Source of the DNA: Nilaparvata lugens
Taxonomy: Eukaryota > Arthropoda > Insecta > Hemiptera > Delphacidae
Direction: 5' to 3'
Length of the DNA stretch: 64,000 nucleotides
NCBI RefSeq assembly: GCF_014356525.2
Contig: NC_052507.1
Span: forward strand, 63,685,666-63,749,665
The notes under the pieces were generated by a model. That model did no database searches, had not been told where the DNA came from, and worked only from the letters and a program-made list of their open reading frames with translations. The translations under genes and the position numbers were made by a program. Positions 52,359 to 63,111 of this stretch are shown one piece after another (within the stretch, counting starts at the first letter, position 1; each line of letters begins with the position of its first letter).

Positions 52359-52444
52359 CATTGAGTCTCTTCTTACACTGCTTGATTGGATAGACAACTA
52401 TTTGATGAGGAGGAAAAACGGGAGCGGATATAACGGATTTTAGT
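52359..52444 (+). pseudogene. Second copy of the TPS C-terminal tail
   Basis: Reads as ..IESL..LLDWIDNYLMRR and then NGSGYNGF before a stop, matching the last ~27 residues of the gene 165 bp upstream (IESVHTLLDWIDNYLMRKQ). It is still in a single frame and is followed by a similar 3' flank (TTCGATTTTAAGAAACC). It is a partial tandem duplicate, not a gene. Confidence 0.75.
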
Positions 52445-52642
52445 AAGCTAATAATTCGATTTTAAGAAACCAAATTTTACTGGAATTAAATATTTTTTGA
52501 GGGAATAAATTTTTAGAATATTATCACAATGTGCTTCAAGCATTCATGAAACTTCATTCTTTATTCTCCATTTTTACAATAAGCATATCATTAGAATGAT
52601 CTTTGCAAAGGATTAGAATAAATAGATTTATTCAAACAATTT

Positions 52643-52720
52643 TAGAGGGAATTACAGCATTCTATACACTGCTTGATTGGATAAACATCTATATATTTGC
52701 AGAGAGAGAATAGCTGATTT
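52643..52720 (+). pseudogene. Third, decayed copy of the TPS C-terminal tail
   Basis: TACACTGCTTGATTGGATAA corresponds to the TLLDWI codons. The rest has changed and frameshifted (AACATCTATATATTTGC). The preceding TTTTAGAGGGAATTACAGCA resembles the flank before the second copy, so the duplicated unit included 3' flank. Confidence 0.6.
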
Positions 52721-52739
52721 CTCTGAGTGAACAATTTTA

Positions 52740-53697
52740 TTTCAATAAGCAAAATTTTCAAATGATTCAAACAATTTTCAGAGGAAACACATTTTGAAAA
52801 TATTATCACAAGTTTTTCAACAATTTGCTGGAAAAAATGGAAGTCAATCGATATACTTGAAACGAACCACTGTATTCATGAACTAGAATAACATAAGTGA
52901 TCAATGGATACAAATTTTTCTATTAATAATTATATATAATTTATATAAAATAAAGTATTTCGAGGTGATACTGAGTAACTGCTCACTGATCTACCTTTTC
53001 TATATCAACATCTAATGTTAGCTCAGTAATGATTAGCATTCCTCACTGTCCTATAACTCATTAGCTCATATGGGAAAACTCAACGAAAGCTAGTCCAGTA
53101 TGAGGTAAAATCTATTTGTATATCTAGTGTATTTGGTTTTATATAATAGAGGATATACCTAACTCCATAGTATGAGGTGAAATCTATTTGTATCTAAGTA
53201 GTGTATTTAGTTTCATATAATATACAAGATAAACCTACCTCCGAAAAATTTCAAAAGAGATTCAAGTGAAATATTGTGGCATGTGATTCAGAAAAAAATA
53301 AACGATAGGGACACAAAGCTCGCAAACTTCTCGTAGCAAAACAACCGCTGAACCTAGGAAAAAATGAAATAGTTTTTTGTGCAAGTTTGACTATGCTAGC
53401 GTGATGGAGCTTTGTGCCAGTACCAGGTGGGTAGAGTCACCGAATACAGAAGCAGCAACAACATCTACAACAACACAACAACACAACAACAGCTTCAACA
53501 CGGAATGGTCACGATTTTGCAGACTTGCAACCCCTAGGTAATCAACCCCTCCATAAAACTTGAATCATTTCATTGCGCAGTCATCTGACTGCAGTAGTCT
53601 GTCATTTGAATTGAGCCATATCATGGTATATTATCCTTGAGAGTCTTCAAGCTTTCAGTTCTAGAGCCCAGTAAACTCTGTCTTTGATTTGCATATA
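52740..53697. other. 3' flank of the TPS locus; no gene
   Basis: A ~75-bp direct repeat (AGTATGAGGTAAAATCTATTTGTAT near 53098 and 53170) lies here. 53320-53620 is less AT-rich and has ACAACAACA repeats and GTACCAGGTGGGTAGAGTCA, without a supported frame. Confidence 0.4.
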
Positions 53698-53907
53698 TAG
53701 TGAGGTCCACGTTATAATGGCAGTGGATAAAGATAGAAGAATAGCGATGCCGATTCTCATCATTAATTAATTATATTTCCACACTGTCTGAAACATAATT
53801 GCCATCGTTGTGCACCTAGAAAAGGATAGTACCACCGGCTTTGTCGAATGATAGACAAGGATAGCAAAACCAAAGTAGATCAAATACTGTCATTATAACG
53901 TGGACCT
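53698..53907 (+). mobile_element. Short MITE family A copy
   Basis: TAGTGAGGTCCACGTTATAA to CATTATAACGTGGACCTCAC in only 210 bp. The central AT-rich part is deleted, as in the copy at 31285. It is inserted in a further family A fragment that continues CCTTGTCTATCATTCAACAA. Confidence 0.75.
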
Positions 53908-53993
53908 CACTATAGCCTTGTCTATCATTCAACAAAGCTGATAGCGCTATCTCTTTCTCGCTTTGCTCTGTTGCCAGATCGTTTTTTAACAAG

Positions 53994-55440
53994 TGATTTG
54001 CATAGAAAGGACAACTATAATGACGTCCCCGTTATAATGGCAGTGGAGAAAGGGTAGGAGACCAACGTGGCCGATCCTCTGTCTTGTCAATGCCTTCTGT
54101 GGACGGTAGCTGATACTGGTTTATTGATGTATAATATTGTTTAATAAGTTTATGATCAATTATATTCTATTAAGCAAAAAAATATAAGCAAAAAAATCAA
54201 CAAAGCGGATAGCACTATCTCTCTCTTGCTTTGCTCTGTTGCCAGATCGTCTTTTAACAATGTAGAATTGATAATTAACTAACTAAAAATATTTCATCTC
54301 AATTATGAAATTATTGTAAAAATATAATTTCTTGCAATATATTAGTACTGTAATATATAATTGATTATTTTAAATGAGAATTATCAATTAATATTAGATC
54401 AATAAACCTGTATCAGCTACCGTCTATAGAAGGCATTGACAAGACAGAGGTTCAGCAACGTTGTTTTCCTATCTTTCTCCACAGTCTATAATGACTGTGG
54501 AGTGAGATAGAACAACATTGCTGAACCTCTGTCTTCCTCACGTGGACCACACTGTAGAAGGGACAAGTGAATGCTATAGTGAGGTCCACGTTATAATGGC
54601 AGTATTTGATTAACATTTGTGTTGCTATCCTTGTCTATCATCAGAGAAAGTAGATAGCACTATCCTTTTCTAGCTCCGCAAACTTTCCAGATCGTTTTTT
54701 AACAATTAATTTGCATAGAAAGGACACCTATTGTGAGGTCCACGTAATAATGGCAATGGAGAGAGATAGGAGACCAACGTGGCCGATCCTCTGTCTTGTC
54801 AATGCCTTCTGTGGACGGTAGCTGATACTGGTTTATTGATGTATAATATTAACTGTTCATTCTTGTTTGATATGATCAATTATATTCTATTAAACAAAAA
54901 ATTATAAGCAAAAAAATCAACAAAGCGGATAGCGCTATCTCTCTCTCGCTTTGATCTGTTGCCAGATCGTCTTTTAACAAAGAAAAAATTATAATTAACG
55001 AACTAAATATTTCATCTCAATTTTGAAATTATTGAAAAAATATAATTTCTTGCTTAGTAATATATAATTGATTATTTTAAATGAGGATGATCAGTTAATA
55101 TTACATCAATAAACCTGTATCAACTACCGTCTATAGAAGGCATTGACAAGACAGAGGTTCAGCAACGTTGTTTTGCTATCTTTCTCTACAGTCTATAATG
55201 ACTGTGGAGTGAGATAGGAGAACAACATTGCTGAACCTCTGTCTTCCTCACGTGGACCACACTGTAGAAGGGACAAGTGAATGCTATAGTGAGGTCCACG
55301 TTATAATGGCAGTATTTGATTAACATTTGTGCTGATATCCTTGTCTATCATCAGAGAAAGTAGATAGCACTATCCTTTTTAGCTCCGCAACGTCTAGATC
55401 GTTGCCAGATCGTTTTTTAACAATTGATTTGTCTCAAAAG
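53994..55440 (+). repeat. Two ~715-bp tandem units made of MITE family A fragments
   Basis: TTTGCATAGAAAGGACA at about 53998 and 54712, and a variant at 55428, give a step of 714-716 bp. Each unit contains a plus-oriented left half (ACCAACGTGGCCGATCCTCT), a minus-oriented copy, a short hairpin (CACAGTCTATAATGACTGTG) and a further terminal repeat (TAGTGAGGTCCACGTTATAA). The duplication therefore happened after the MITEs had nested. Confidence 0.75.
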
Positions 55441-55492
55441 ACAACTAGGAATCTATCTATGGAACGTAACTGGACGGAGTTTTTGGGTGTTC

Positions 55493-55620
55493 ATAGTGAA
55501 GTCCACGTTATAATGACAATATTTGATTAACATTTGTGTTGCTATCCTTGTCTATCGTTTGAGAGAATAGATAGCGCTATCAATCGCTACGTTGCCAGAT
55601 CGTTGTCAGATTTCTAACCA
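55493..55620 (-). mobile_element. MITE family A fragment
   Basis: ATAGTGAAGTCCACGTTATAA followed by GTTGCTATCCTTGTCTATC and AGATAGCGCTATC. The element is lost after CGTTGTCAGATT. Confidence 0.65.
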
Positions 55621-56235
55621 TGTGCAAATATAATTCATCCCCAGAATATCGAGTCTCAATTATAAAAATGTATTTTTTATTTATCACATTGTGTACAAAT
55701 ATTCAACATGAGGAAAGGCACAACGACAGGCTCATGCCCAAAACTGTTCCATTTTCCAATTTATACTATATACTGTATACTATATACTTTATTATTTTTA
55801 TTTATTTACTGTCCAAGTCAAAATGTTGGTTATGTCACTTTCACTTTTCAAAATACAATTTACGCTCTTCATTGCTCAGATAAACGAGCAAATTTTGAAT
55901 CAAATAAATACTATTAGAGTCTAGAATCAAAAAATCTAGAACAGTAACTTATTAACGATTCAAAAAGTCTAATTTTTCAATGGAACTAGAAATGTTTGAG
56001 CTAGAAACTTTACACTAAAAATTTCAATAATCATCATCATTATCATGATATTTTATCATTGAAAAACATATTTTATTCTCGACAAATAAATACCCTATAA
56101 TTGATTATTTTGACCAAAGGTCAACAATTTAGATATAATATAATCATCAACAAAATATTCAGTCTCAATTGTGAAAATTTATTATTATTTATTAAATTTA
56201 TTATTATTTATATGTAATTTACATTCACTTGAGGA
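55621..56235. other. AT-rich spacer; no gene
   Basis: Low-complexity sequence including ATCATCATCATTATCATGAT near 56030 and TTATTATTTATT repeats near 56185. Two overlapping short frames are not supported. Confidence 0.4.
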
Positions 56236-56432
56236 ATAGAAGATTATTTTGACAAGAATGAACAGTTGATATTACATGCTCAAAGACCAAGCAGCTGAGA
56301 CAATCCCATTGATAATTAGATCAGATATACCGGTATTAGCGATCCTCTATAGAAGGCAGTGGCAAGGCAGAGTATTGGCAACGCTGTTCTCCTATCTTTC
56401 TCCACTGCCATCCTAACATGTACCTCACTACA
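56236..56432 (-). mobile_element. MITE family A, 5' half
   Basis: TTTTGACAAGAATGAACAGT through TCTATAGAAGGCAGTGGCAA to CATCCTAACATGTACCTCAC. A short insertion (GCTCAAAGACCAAGCAGCTG) lies near 56280. Confidence 0.6.
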
Positions 56433-56837
56433 GAGCACAGTAAAATCTGACGTTGATTTGCATAAAAGGGACAACTGAATGCTGGAGGAATCTGGAACGA
56501 TTCTAGACGGCGTTTATGGGAATTTATACATCCTAGATGCTCTGTTTGGGAACGGATTTTATGGAACTATAAAATTAAAGATAAGCTGGAATTGAAATAC
56601 GATGAACTGCGTTTATGGGTATCCGGACTACGTTTCCAGTATTGCTGCCTTGTTTTGATCTTCAGTAGTAATAAAATTTAAGATAAGCTGGAATTGGAAT
56701 TTAAATAAGGTTGTTGGACTTCCAAACTGGAGCGTCCAAACCTTCGATAAGATATTATTATTATGTGTAGATATATTATATAATTATAATAAGTAAGATA
56801 TTATTATATTATGTGTAAAATAAATAAATTACTCTCT
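56433..56837. other. Spacer; no gene
   Basis: Unique sequence with ATTATTATTATG-type repeats near 56750-56820. No feature supported. Confidence 0.35.
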
Positions 56838-56992
56838 GTGCCGGTTGCACAAAAGCGAGTTAAATTTCAACCGTGATTAATTCTACAATAACCAATCAGA
56901 GAAGCCGTCTTTTTAAAAATGCCTTTTCTGATTGGTTCTCGTGAAGTTAATTACGGTTGAAATTTAAATGGCTTTTGTGCAACCGGGCCTCT
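56838..56992. mobile_element. Foldback MITE F copy
   Basis: GCCGGTTGCACAAAAGCGAG at the left and GGCTTTTGTGCAACCGGGCC at the right form inverted ends about 155 bp apart. The interior ACCAATCAGAGAAGCCGTCT and TTTTCTGATTGGTTCTCGTG fold back. Confidence 0.75.
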
Positions 56993-57009
56993 GCATTGAA
57001 TAGTAACGT

Positions 57010-57120
57010 CACATGATCGGAAAGGGGCCTTTTGCAGGCGATAATGATGTTTCTAGTCGAGGCGTTAGCCGAGACTAGAGCTTCATTCGAGCACTGCAAA
57101 AGACATTCACGTCCAAGTAA
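57010..57120. repeat. GC-rich palindromic block
   Basis: CTTTTGCAGGCGATAATG and GAGCACTGCAAAAGAC form outer arms. The centre TAGTCGAGGCGTTAGCCGAG then ACTAGAG is a near palindrome. Similar blocks occur near 6060-6150, 7185-7205 and in the repeats at 62100 and 63760. Confidence 0.5.
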
Positions 57121-57497
57121 CGTACACTATTTTTTGTCATGATAATCTAAAGAAGGATAATTAATTTAGAAATGGGAAAAAATCTGCTTGTGCTGAATTT
57201 ACTACATGAATTCTATAAACATAACCTAGATTTCAAATTCCGAATTAGGAATTTTGTGGAAGTTGACAAAACTTCCACCTGGAGTGCTGAAGGTGTTTTT
57301 TTTGTAGCAGTTTTGCTGTTCCTATTTCGGAACTGGGAAAGATACTCGAAAGTAAAGAAAAAAAATGGTTTCATTACAGTAGAGAATGCTGTAATGAGAA
57401 TCATAATAATGTTTATTTGTTCTGCAAACATCTGTTTTCCGGCTTGATTTCATGGATGGAAAACAGCTGAGATTGAATGACTACGACAAAGAGAATA
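57121..57497. other. Spacer; no gene
   Basis: Two opposite-strand frames of 72-91 codons overlap here. Neither has a recognisable domain. Confidence 0.3.
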
Positions 57498-58313
57498 TCT
57501 ATATATATATATAAAAGCGAAATGGCACTCACTCACTGACTGACTGACTGACTGACTGACTGACTGACTCACTCACTCACTCACTCACTCGCACAACTAA
57601 AAATCTACCGGACCAAAAACGTTCAAATTTGGTAGGTATGTTCAGTTGGCCCTTTAGAGGCGCACTAAGAAATCTTTTGGCAATATTTTAACTCTAAGGG
57701 TTGTTTTTAAGGGTTTAAAGTTCGTCTTTTAGCATGTATATTCTTCTTCTCCCAATCTCTTAATATTATAATTGAAATTTCCATATCATATGTTACTATA
57801 GAACTATAATCTAGATAGAGTACCTCTTCGAAACAGTTGTTAACTGGCAACTAAATTAATAATTTTGTCAGGTTGGCACTAAGTTGAGTTGACTTTGTTA
57901 GGTTGGCACCAAGTTGAAGATTTAAATGCATTTATCGCGGAAAAATTGATTGGGCACTGCTACTTCAATCCTGGGAATATTATATTACTAGCCGTCAGGC
58001 TCGCTTCGCTCGCCATATCCGTTTAGCCAGACGTTTAGTCTGGAACCCCGACTGGATTGTCCTAACATAATATGATAAAAATTCTCAAATGAAAAATGCA
58101 GGCGAGCGAAGCGAGAAATTTTTAATCGAATTAGAAATTTTAATGTTTAAACTTCTCAGGTGTTCAAAAACTTCTTGAAACCTTTGCCTGTCTCTTTGTG
58201 AGGCAGGAGTATTATTATCTTAGTACGTACTATTATATAATCATACTAGCCGTCAGGCTCGCTTCGCTCGCCATATCCTTCTATATGGCGAGCGAAGCGA
58301 GCCTGACGGCTAG
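57498..58313 (+). mobile_element. Helitron with A|TC...CTAG|T ends
   Basis: Starts TCTATATATATATATAAAAG preceded by A, with GACTGACTGACT and CACTCACTCACT repeats and ATCTACCGGACCAAAAACG just inside. It ends GCGAAGCGAGCC, then TGACGGCTAG followed by T. GGCGAGCGAAGCGAGCC before the end can pair as GGC/GCC and GC/GC with two G-A pairs and a GAA loop, a 3' hairpin. Additional copies of the same terminus sit inside it (57987 and 58248, inverted), so at least one later copy has inserted. No Rep/helicase frame. Confidence 0.65.
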
Positions 58314-58315
58314 TT
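58248..58315. repeat. Perfect palindrome of two Helitron 3' ends
   Basis: ACTAGCCGTCAGGCTCGCTT on the left is mirrored exactly on the right, arms of about 31 bp around CCTTCT. It consists of two copies of the same Helitron terminus placed tail to tail. Confidence 0.85.
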
Positions 58316-58340
58316 ATTATATAGATGTATTATTCAAGTA

Positions 58341-58982
58341 CTAGTATCGGGGCACCGAGCTTCGCCCAAAAATGTTTCTTCCCCAAATTTTGATTTATAG
58401 ACTATAAATAGTCCAAAAAGTAGATTATGTTCCATACACTTGAATTCATGTCCAATTTTCAGACCAAACATTTGAAAACAGAAAAGTTCTAATTTAGATT
58501 GTTTACAAACCAAATTGAATAACAAAATAACACTCACTAATCATTTAAAACTGTAAAATAATGATTACCTTTGAAAATTATTATATACTCTAATTTACAA
58601 TGATATTATTACCATGTCGTGACAACAAATCAGATTATTTTGATCAATTCGATTAAAATTTCTAGATAGTATTTCTCGTGAATAAGCTGATTGATTGCAA
58701 ATAGTTTAACAGCTGAACTTAATTCTGTCTCTATCCCACACAGGCACTCCCATCTTCCGTTATCAACAGACGACGAAATTATCATGTGCTTTTCCAAGGA
58801 AGAATAATTATTATCCTTTCCATGTCCTTCAGCGAATTTTCCCAGGGATGAGACCTAGTGCAATCGAATTTTTATATCATGAACCTACTATGTTACAAAT
58901 TTCGTTAGAGCCGTTTTCGAGATCCGTTGGACATAATGAAATAACCATATAAAAATATACAGAAATTGCTCGCTTAATATAA
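58341..58982 (-). mobile_element. Fragment with a third kind of Helitron-like terminus
   Basis: On the minus strand the end reads GGGCGAAGCTCGGTGCCCCG then ATACTAG followed by T, with GGGC/GCCC able to form a hairpin. The extent of the element to the right is unclear. The rest to 58982 is AT-rich with no gene. Confidence 0.4.
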
Positions 58983-59426
58983 TTGACCGAGCGAAGTGAG
59001 GTCTAAGATTCAAGTCGACGGTTTGGCATTTCTCTTAATGTTTAAATGTTTATATGTTGCGCATTTACGGCGAAACGCGGTAATAGATTTTCATGAAATT
59101 TGACAGATATGTTCCTTTTTTTAATTGCGCGTCGACGTATATACAAGGTTTTTTGAAATTTTACATTTCAAGGATAATATAAAAGAAAAGGGGCCTTTTT
59201 CCTTTATTAATATAAAGGAAAAAGGAGCCTCCTTCATACGCCAATATTAGAGTAAAAATCAGACTATAGAATATTATTCATCATAAATCATCTGACATGT
59301 GATTACACAGATGTGTGGAGAAGCCAGTCTTTAGTATATAGATGTATATCCATAAGGTCTATAGTTTCAATCAGGTACTTGTCGATGAGAATACCGAGTG
59401 AGGTCTACTGTTAACAGAACTACTAG
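58983..59426 (+). mobile_element. Helitron-like family B copy
   Basis: Starts TTGACCGAGCGAAGTGAGGT and ends TTAACAGAACTACTAG followed by T. A local duplication (GGAAAAAGGAGCCTCC and GGGGCCTTTTTCCTTTATTA) lies near 59190-59230. Confidence 0.7.
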
Positions 59427-59863
59427 TAGAATTATACGGCTGTATTATTTAAGACTGGCCACTACCGGTAGGACATGTTACACACATGTCGACATAATTG
59501 TGTCATCAGAGCGAAATGCTTGGAGCAACATTTTTTGAGGTTAAGTCTCTCCCTGATGACGAAGCATGCATTATAAACATGTGAATTCATACTCACCTCA
59601 GCGAGAGGCTTCTTACATTGAATAAACAACCAATAACAATAGATAAACCACTGGAAAACTACAAATTATAATGATAGAAATATCGTTTTACCTCAAAATA
59701 TAGCAGCGAAGAAAAATAAACGACAAAAATTGGAGATACAAAAACCTAACCTCAAAAAATCCTGCTCAAAGCATTTCACTGTGATGACACAACAATGTAA
59801 GTCGACTGTGTATGTGCATGCATGTTCAACCGTTAGTGGTCAGCCCAAGCTATTATAATTCAC
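59427..59863. other. Spacer with an old foldback; no gene
   Basis: ACCACTAACGG appears inverted (GGCCACTACCGG near 59456, ACCGTTAGTGGTC near 59829). GCATTTCGCTCTG-type segments near 59510 and GCATTTCACTGTG near 59775 are also inverted, so a ~390-bp degenerate inverted element is likely. Confidence 0.45.
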
Positions 59864-60237
59864 AGTGAGGTCCACGTTATAATGGCAGTGTTTGACTAGC
59901 AGTGGTATTGCTATCCCTCTCGATCATTCAACAAAGCGGATAGCGCTATCTCTTTCTCGCTTTGCTCTGCTGCCAGATCGTCTTTTAACAATGTAGAATT
60001 GATAATTGATTGACAAAATATTTCAACGTAATAATGAAAATTCATTGTGAAATTATTGAAAAATATAATTTCTTGCTTAATAATTTTAATTGATTATTTT
60101 AAACGAGAATGAACCGTCAATATTACATCAATAAAACGGTATCAGCTACCGTGTATAGAAGGCATTGACAAGACAGAGGTTCGGCAACGTTGTTCTCCTA
60201 TCTTTCTCCACTGCCATTACAACGTGGAAATCACTAT
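59864..60237 (-). mobile_element. MITE family A, near-complete copy
   Basis: From CAGTGAGGTCCACGTTATAA to CATTACAACGTGGAAATCAC, about 374 bp, all interior blocks present. Confidence 0.8.
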
Positions 60238-60299
60238 ATGTTATGTGTATTACTCACTCTTGTACAGTCATGTTCTACAATGTTGATCATCCACAGTAA

Positions 60300-60402
60300 G
60301 TTGATAAAGTGAGATAGAAAACAGTGAACCTATGTTGATAAAACGAGACAGAAAACATTGAACCTATGTTGATAAAACGAGACAGAAAACAGTAAACCTT
60401 CG
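60300..60402 (+). repeat. 34-bp tandem repeat, three copies
   Basis: GTTGATAAAACGAGACAGAA followed by AACATTGAACCTAT is repeated with few changes. The rest of 60238-60543 holds nothing recognised. Confidence 0.75.
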
Positions 60403-60627
60403 TTGTTGGAACAAGACAGAAGATGATGTGTCCCTGTTTTATGTGTGCAAAGGACTAGACAGACTAGCGTCTCTTTTCTCAGAGATGTCAGAGGTCTAGC
60501 AACTGTTTGATCGATAGAATCTCCCTTTTCAATTCTCACCACTGTGAGGTTCACGTTATAATGGTTGTGGAGAAAGATAGGGGAAAAGCGTTGCCGGTTC
60601 TCTGTCTTGCCACTGCCTATATCACTA

Positions 60628-60788
60628 CCTCCTTAAACAGAGCCATAGTGCATTCTGGTTACATCAGCACAGGTAGAGCTCCTACACCAATAAAAACACT
60701 AGCTGATATAGATCAGCTGAAATCAAAGAATTTTTATTGGTGTAGGAGCCCTACCTGTGCTGACGTCACCAGAATGCAGTATGGCTTT
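60628..60788. mobile_element. Foldback with ~70-bp arms
   Basis: CACTACCTCCTTAAACAGAG and TTTACAGAGGTAGTG are inverted ends. TAGAGCTCCTACACCAATAA and TTATTGGTGTAGGAGC continue the arms to a centre at about 60710. Confidence 0.8.
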
Positions 60789-60952
60789 GTTTACAGAGGT
60801 AGTGCTTCTATAGAGGATAGCAGCTGATACCGGTATATCTCATGAAATATCAACTGTTCGTGCTTGTTTAAAATAATCGAATTTTATTCGTCAAGGAAAT
60901 ATATTTTGTATGATTATATTATTAATTTCTATAAATGATATTTAATATTTTG

Positions 60953-61618
60953 TTAACCCTAAAGAGACACACTGGGGTGCTTCACACCCCAGGGATTTTT
61001 TTCCTGTTTTGCAGTTGACAATATCAAACAGATGGGAATTTATGCCCAGTCTAAATTAGGTTTGTAGTATTGTCAACTACTCTCCACCACTTCCAGTCAG
61101 TAAAAGCATTCTACAAGGTCACCAGCTCATCTTGTTCTTCGTTTTGGGTAACTAACACCGCACAGTGTCTTTTACGTAGGACTTTTATCAAACACTTTTA
61201 TTACAAAGATTTACTTGTATTGTCACTACGAATGTGGTATAGGATGATGGATCAGATTGGAATAAATGCTATAATTCTTTACAACTTGAGATTCAAAACA
61301 ATAAAATGAAGAGACGTGAGTTTTTGATGAAGTTGTCATTGGCAATGATCAAGCCATTCGTTCAAACCGGATTAGGAGCTCTTACACTTAGGCGGAACAT
61401 ACGTACTTCTAAAATTAGTATAAATATTGATAAGCAGTGCTTTACTTTTGATTTATGTATGCACTTGTAACAAAAATGATTAAGAAATGATGAAGTATGG
61501 TCTAAGTATTTGTTTTTTACATATTTTTCAAAGAAAAATGCGAAATTAAATAGGGGTGTTAAACATCCCAGTGTGTCTACTGTGTTAGCATAAAGTAAGT
61601 GTGTCTCTGTAGGGTTGA
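60953..61618 (+). mobile_element. piggyBac-type relic
   Basis: The left end is TTAACCCTAAAGAGACACAC and the right end GTGTGTCTCTGTAGGGTTGA, an inverted pair with the TTAA target (degraded to TTGA at the right). A subterminal inverted motif CTGGGGTGCTTCACACCCCA corresponds to GGGGTGTTAAACATCCCAGT at the right. At 666 bp most of the element is deleted. It retains part of the transposase. Confidence 0.75.
61070..61400 (+). pseudogene. piggyBac transposase C-terminal remnant
   Basis: One frame gives RMMDQIGINAIILYNL (near 61240), and after a frameshift another gives KRREFLMKLSLAMIKPF (near 61307). Together they match the conserved 'D..xxNAxxxY......RREFLxxLxxxLxxP' part of piggyBac transposases. 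The catalytic Asp region upstream is missing or unreadable. Confidence 0.65.
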
Positions 61619-62029
61619 TGGGTACAGGGGGTATAGCTGGTACAGGTAGGCTATATCTGATGAAATACGAACATTTCATTCTTGTTTAAAATAATAAATT
61701 ATTATGTTTTATTCGTCAAGAAAATATGGTTTTGTAGTATTGAATTATAAATTTCTATAATTGAGATTGAATGGTTTGTTGATGATTTACATGTCTACAT
61801 TGTTTAGAAACGATCTGGTAACTTTGCAGAGCTAGCGAAGGATAGCGAGCTATCTGCTTTGTCGAATGATAGACAAGGATAGCTACACCAATGTTAATCA
61901 AATACTGCCATTATAACGTGGACCTCATGCTAGAACATACGTTGAATTTTGCTTTGTTAAACTCATGAATGAAGGAATCTGAATCTGAAACCTATTTTTC
62001 GACAATGTGTGTATGTGGGGTTCCATACA

Positions 62030-62665
62030 GCTGGAATAGTATATTTCGCACCTAGGGCCGAAAATTTAACTTTTCCGGCTCGAAATCGGTTTTCAAGTCC
62101 GAGGCCGTAGGCCGAGGACTAGAAAAGATTGAGAGCCGGAAAAACATTTTTGCCCCTGGTGCGAACGCTATTTTTCGCCACACACAAAAATAAACTATAT
62201 ATATAATAATAATTGTTTACTAGGCACTTCCGAAAGCAGAAGTGGAAGATCACAGCTCTAGCAAATCTGAGGTAATCTGAATATCAGGAAATTGTCCAAG
62301 TATTTTTATTATTTATTCTGATTTGTCCAAATAAACTGAAAGATTATGTTCAATTGTGTAATTATGTGGGAGGTTGAGTTGATACTTTTTTATTCTTTCA
62401 AATGACAATAAGATGATATTATTATAAATGTTTTAATTATTGAATAATGAACACAAATAATGAAAAGTTTTTTGATCAGCTGTTTTTTGATCACCTTTCT
62501 TAGTTCCATGTTAGCGGCTGGAAAGGGTACTCTTCCCGGCCTAGGCCGGAAAGAAACCTGTTCTGACGTCAGTCGAGAGTCGTCTGCAAACAATGTCTTT
62601 CAGATCTACGTAGGGACTGGAAAACAGCTGCTTTCTGTGCAGTGTGCCGAAAAATATTGTTTGAT
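62030..62665 (-). mobile_element. Repeat E, copy 1
   Basis: One edge is TATTTCGCACCTAGGGCCGA and the other CTGTGCAGTGTGCCGAAAAA. GAGGCCGTAGGCCGAGGACT is a GC-rich palindromic block. The second copy at 63231-63838 is inverted and nearly identical. The core (near 62440-62310 read backwards) matches 5310-5470 beside the tyrosine-recombinase exon. Frames of 67-81 codons with a hydrophobic start exist in both copies but follow no known family. Confidence 0.6.
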
Positions 62666-63111
62666 AATGGAAAGCCTGTCTGTAGCGAGGGTGGGGGATA
62701 TTTAGGGCTTAAATCGGGGAGTGTATGAGGGTATTCAGGGGGTGAATGAGGGGTTTATGGAGGGTAGGGGTTGATTTGAAGGTCAAAGAAACGAATAAAA
62801 AGAAGTGCTGACAGTGGAAGAATGGATGGAGGTAGCTTTGGCTGATGTCGTGATGCAACCCACTTTCCTGCATCGACAACTGAAAAGAATAGAGGCTGGT
62901 TTAGGAAAGAGAAGGAGGACTGGAGGAAATTGAATGGGTTAGAGAGAGAGTGAGGGCGTGAGTGTAAGAGAGTGAGTGAGAGTTAGTGTGAGGGGCTCTA
63001 AGAAGAAAACAGGCTGGTTTAGCGGTGGATGAGAGAGAAGGAGGTCTCGACGAAATTGAATGTGTGTGTGAGAAGGAGTGTGGGAGAGTGGGCTTGTGAT
63101 TAGATTAGACT
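62666..63111. other. Purine-rich spacer; no gene
   Basis: G- and GA-rich on the plus strand (GGTGAATGAGGGG, GAGAGAGAGTGAGGG, GAGTGTGGGAGAGTGGG). No frame or repeat family supported. Confidence 0.4.

Larger units (their letters stand above)
60544..61927 (+). mobile_element. MITE family A copy with foldback and piggyBac insertions
   Basis: Starts GTGAGGTTCACGTTATAATG and ends CATTATAACGTGGACCTCAT. It is interrupted by a foldback (60628-60788) and a piggyBac relic (60953-61618). Sequence on either side of the piggyBac relic repeats part of the MITE (TTTATTCGTCAAG.AAATAT near 60890 and 61710), so a local duplication is also involved. Confidence 0.7.
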
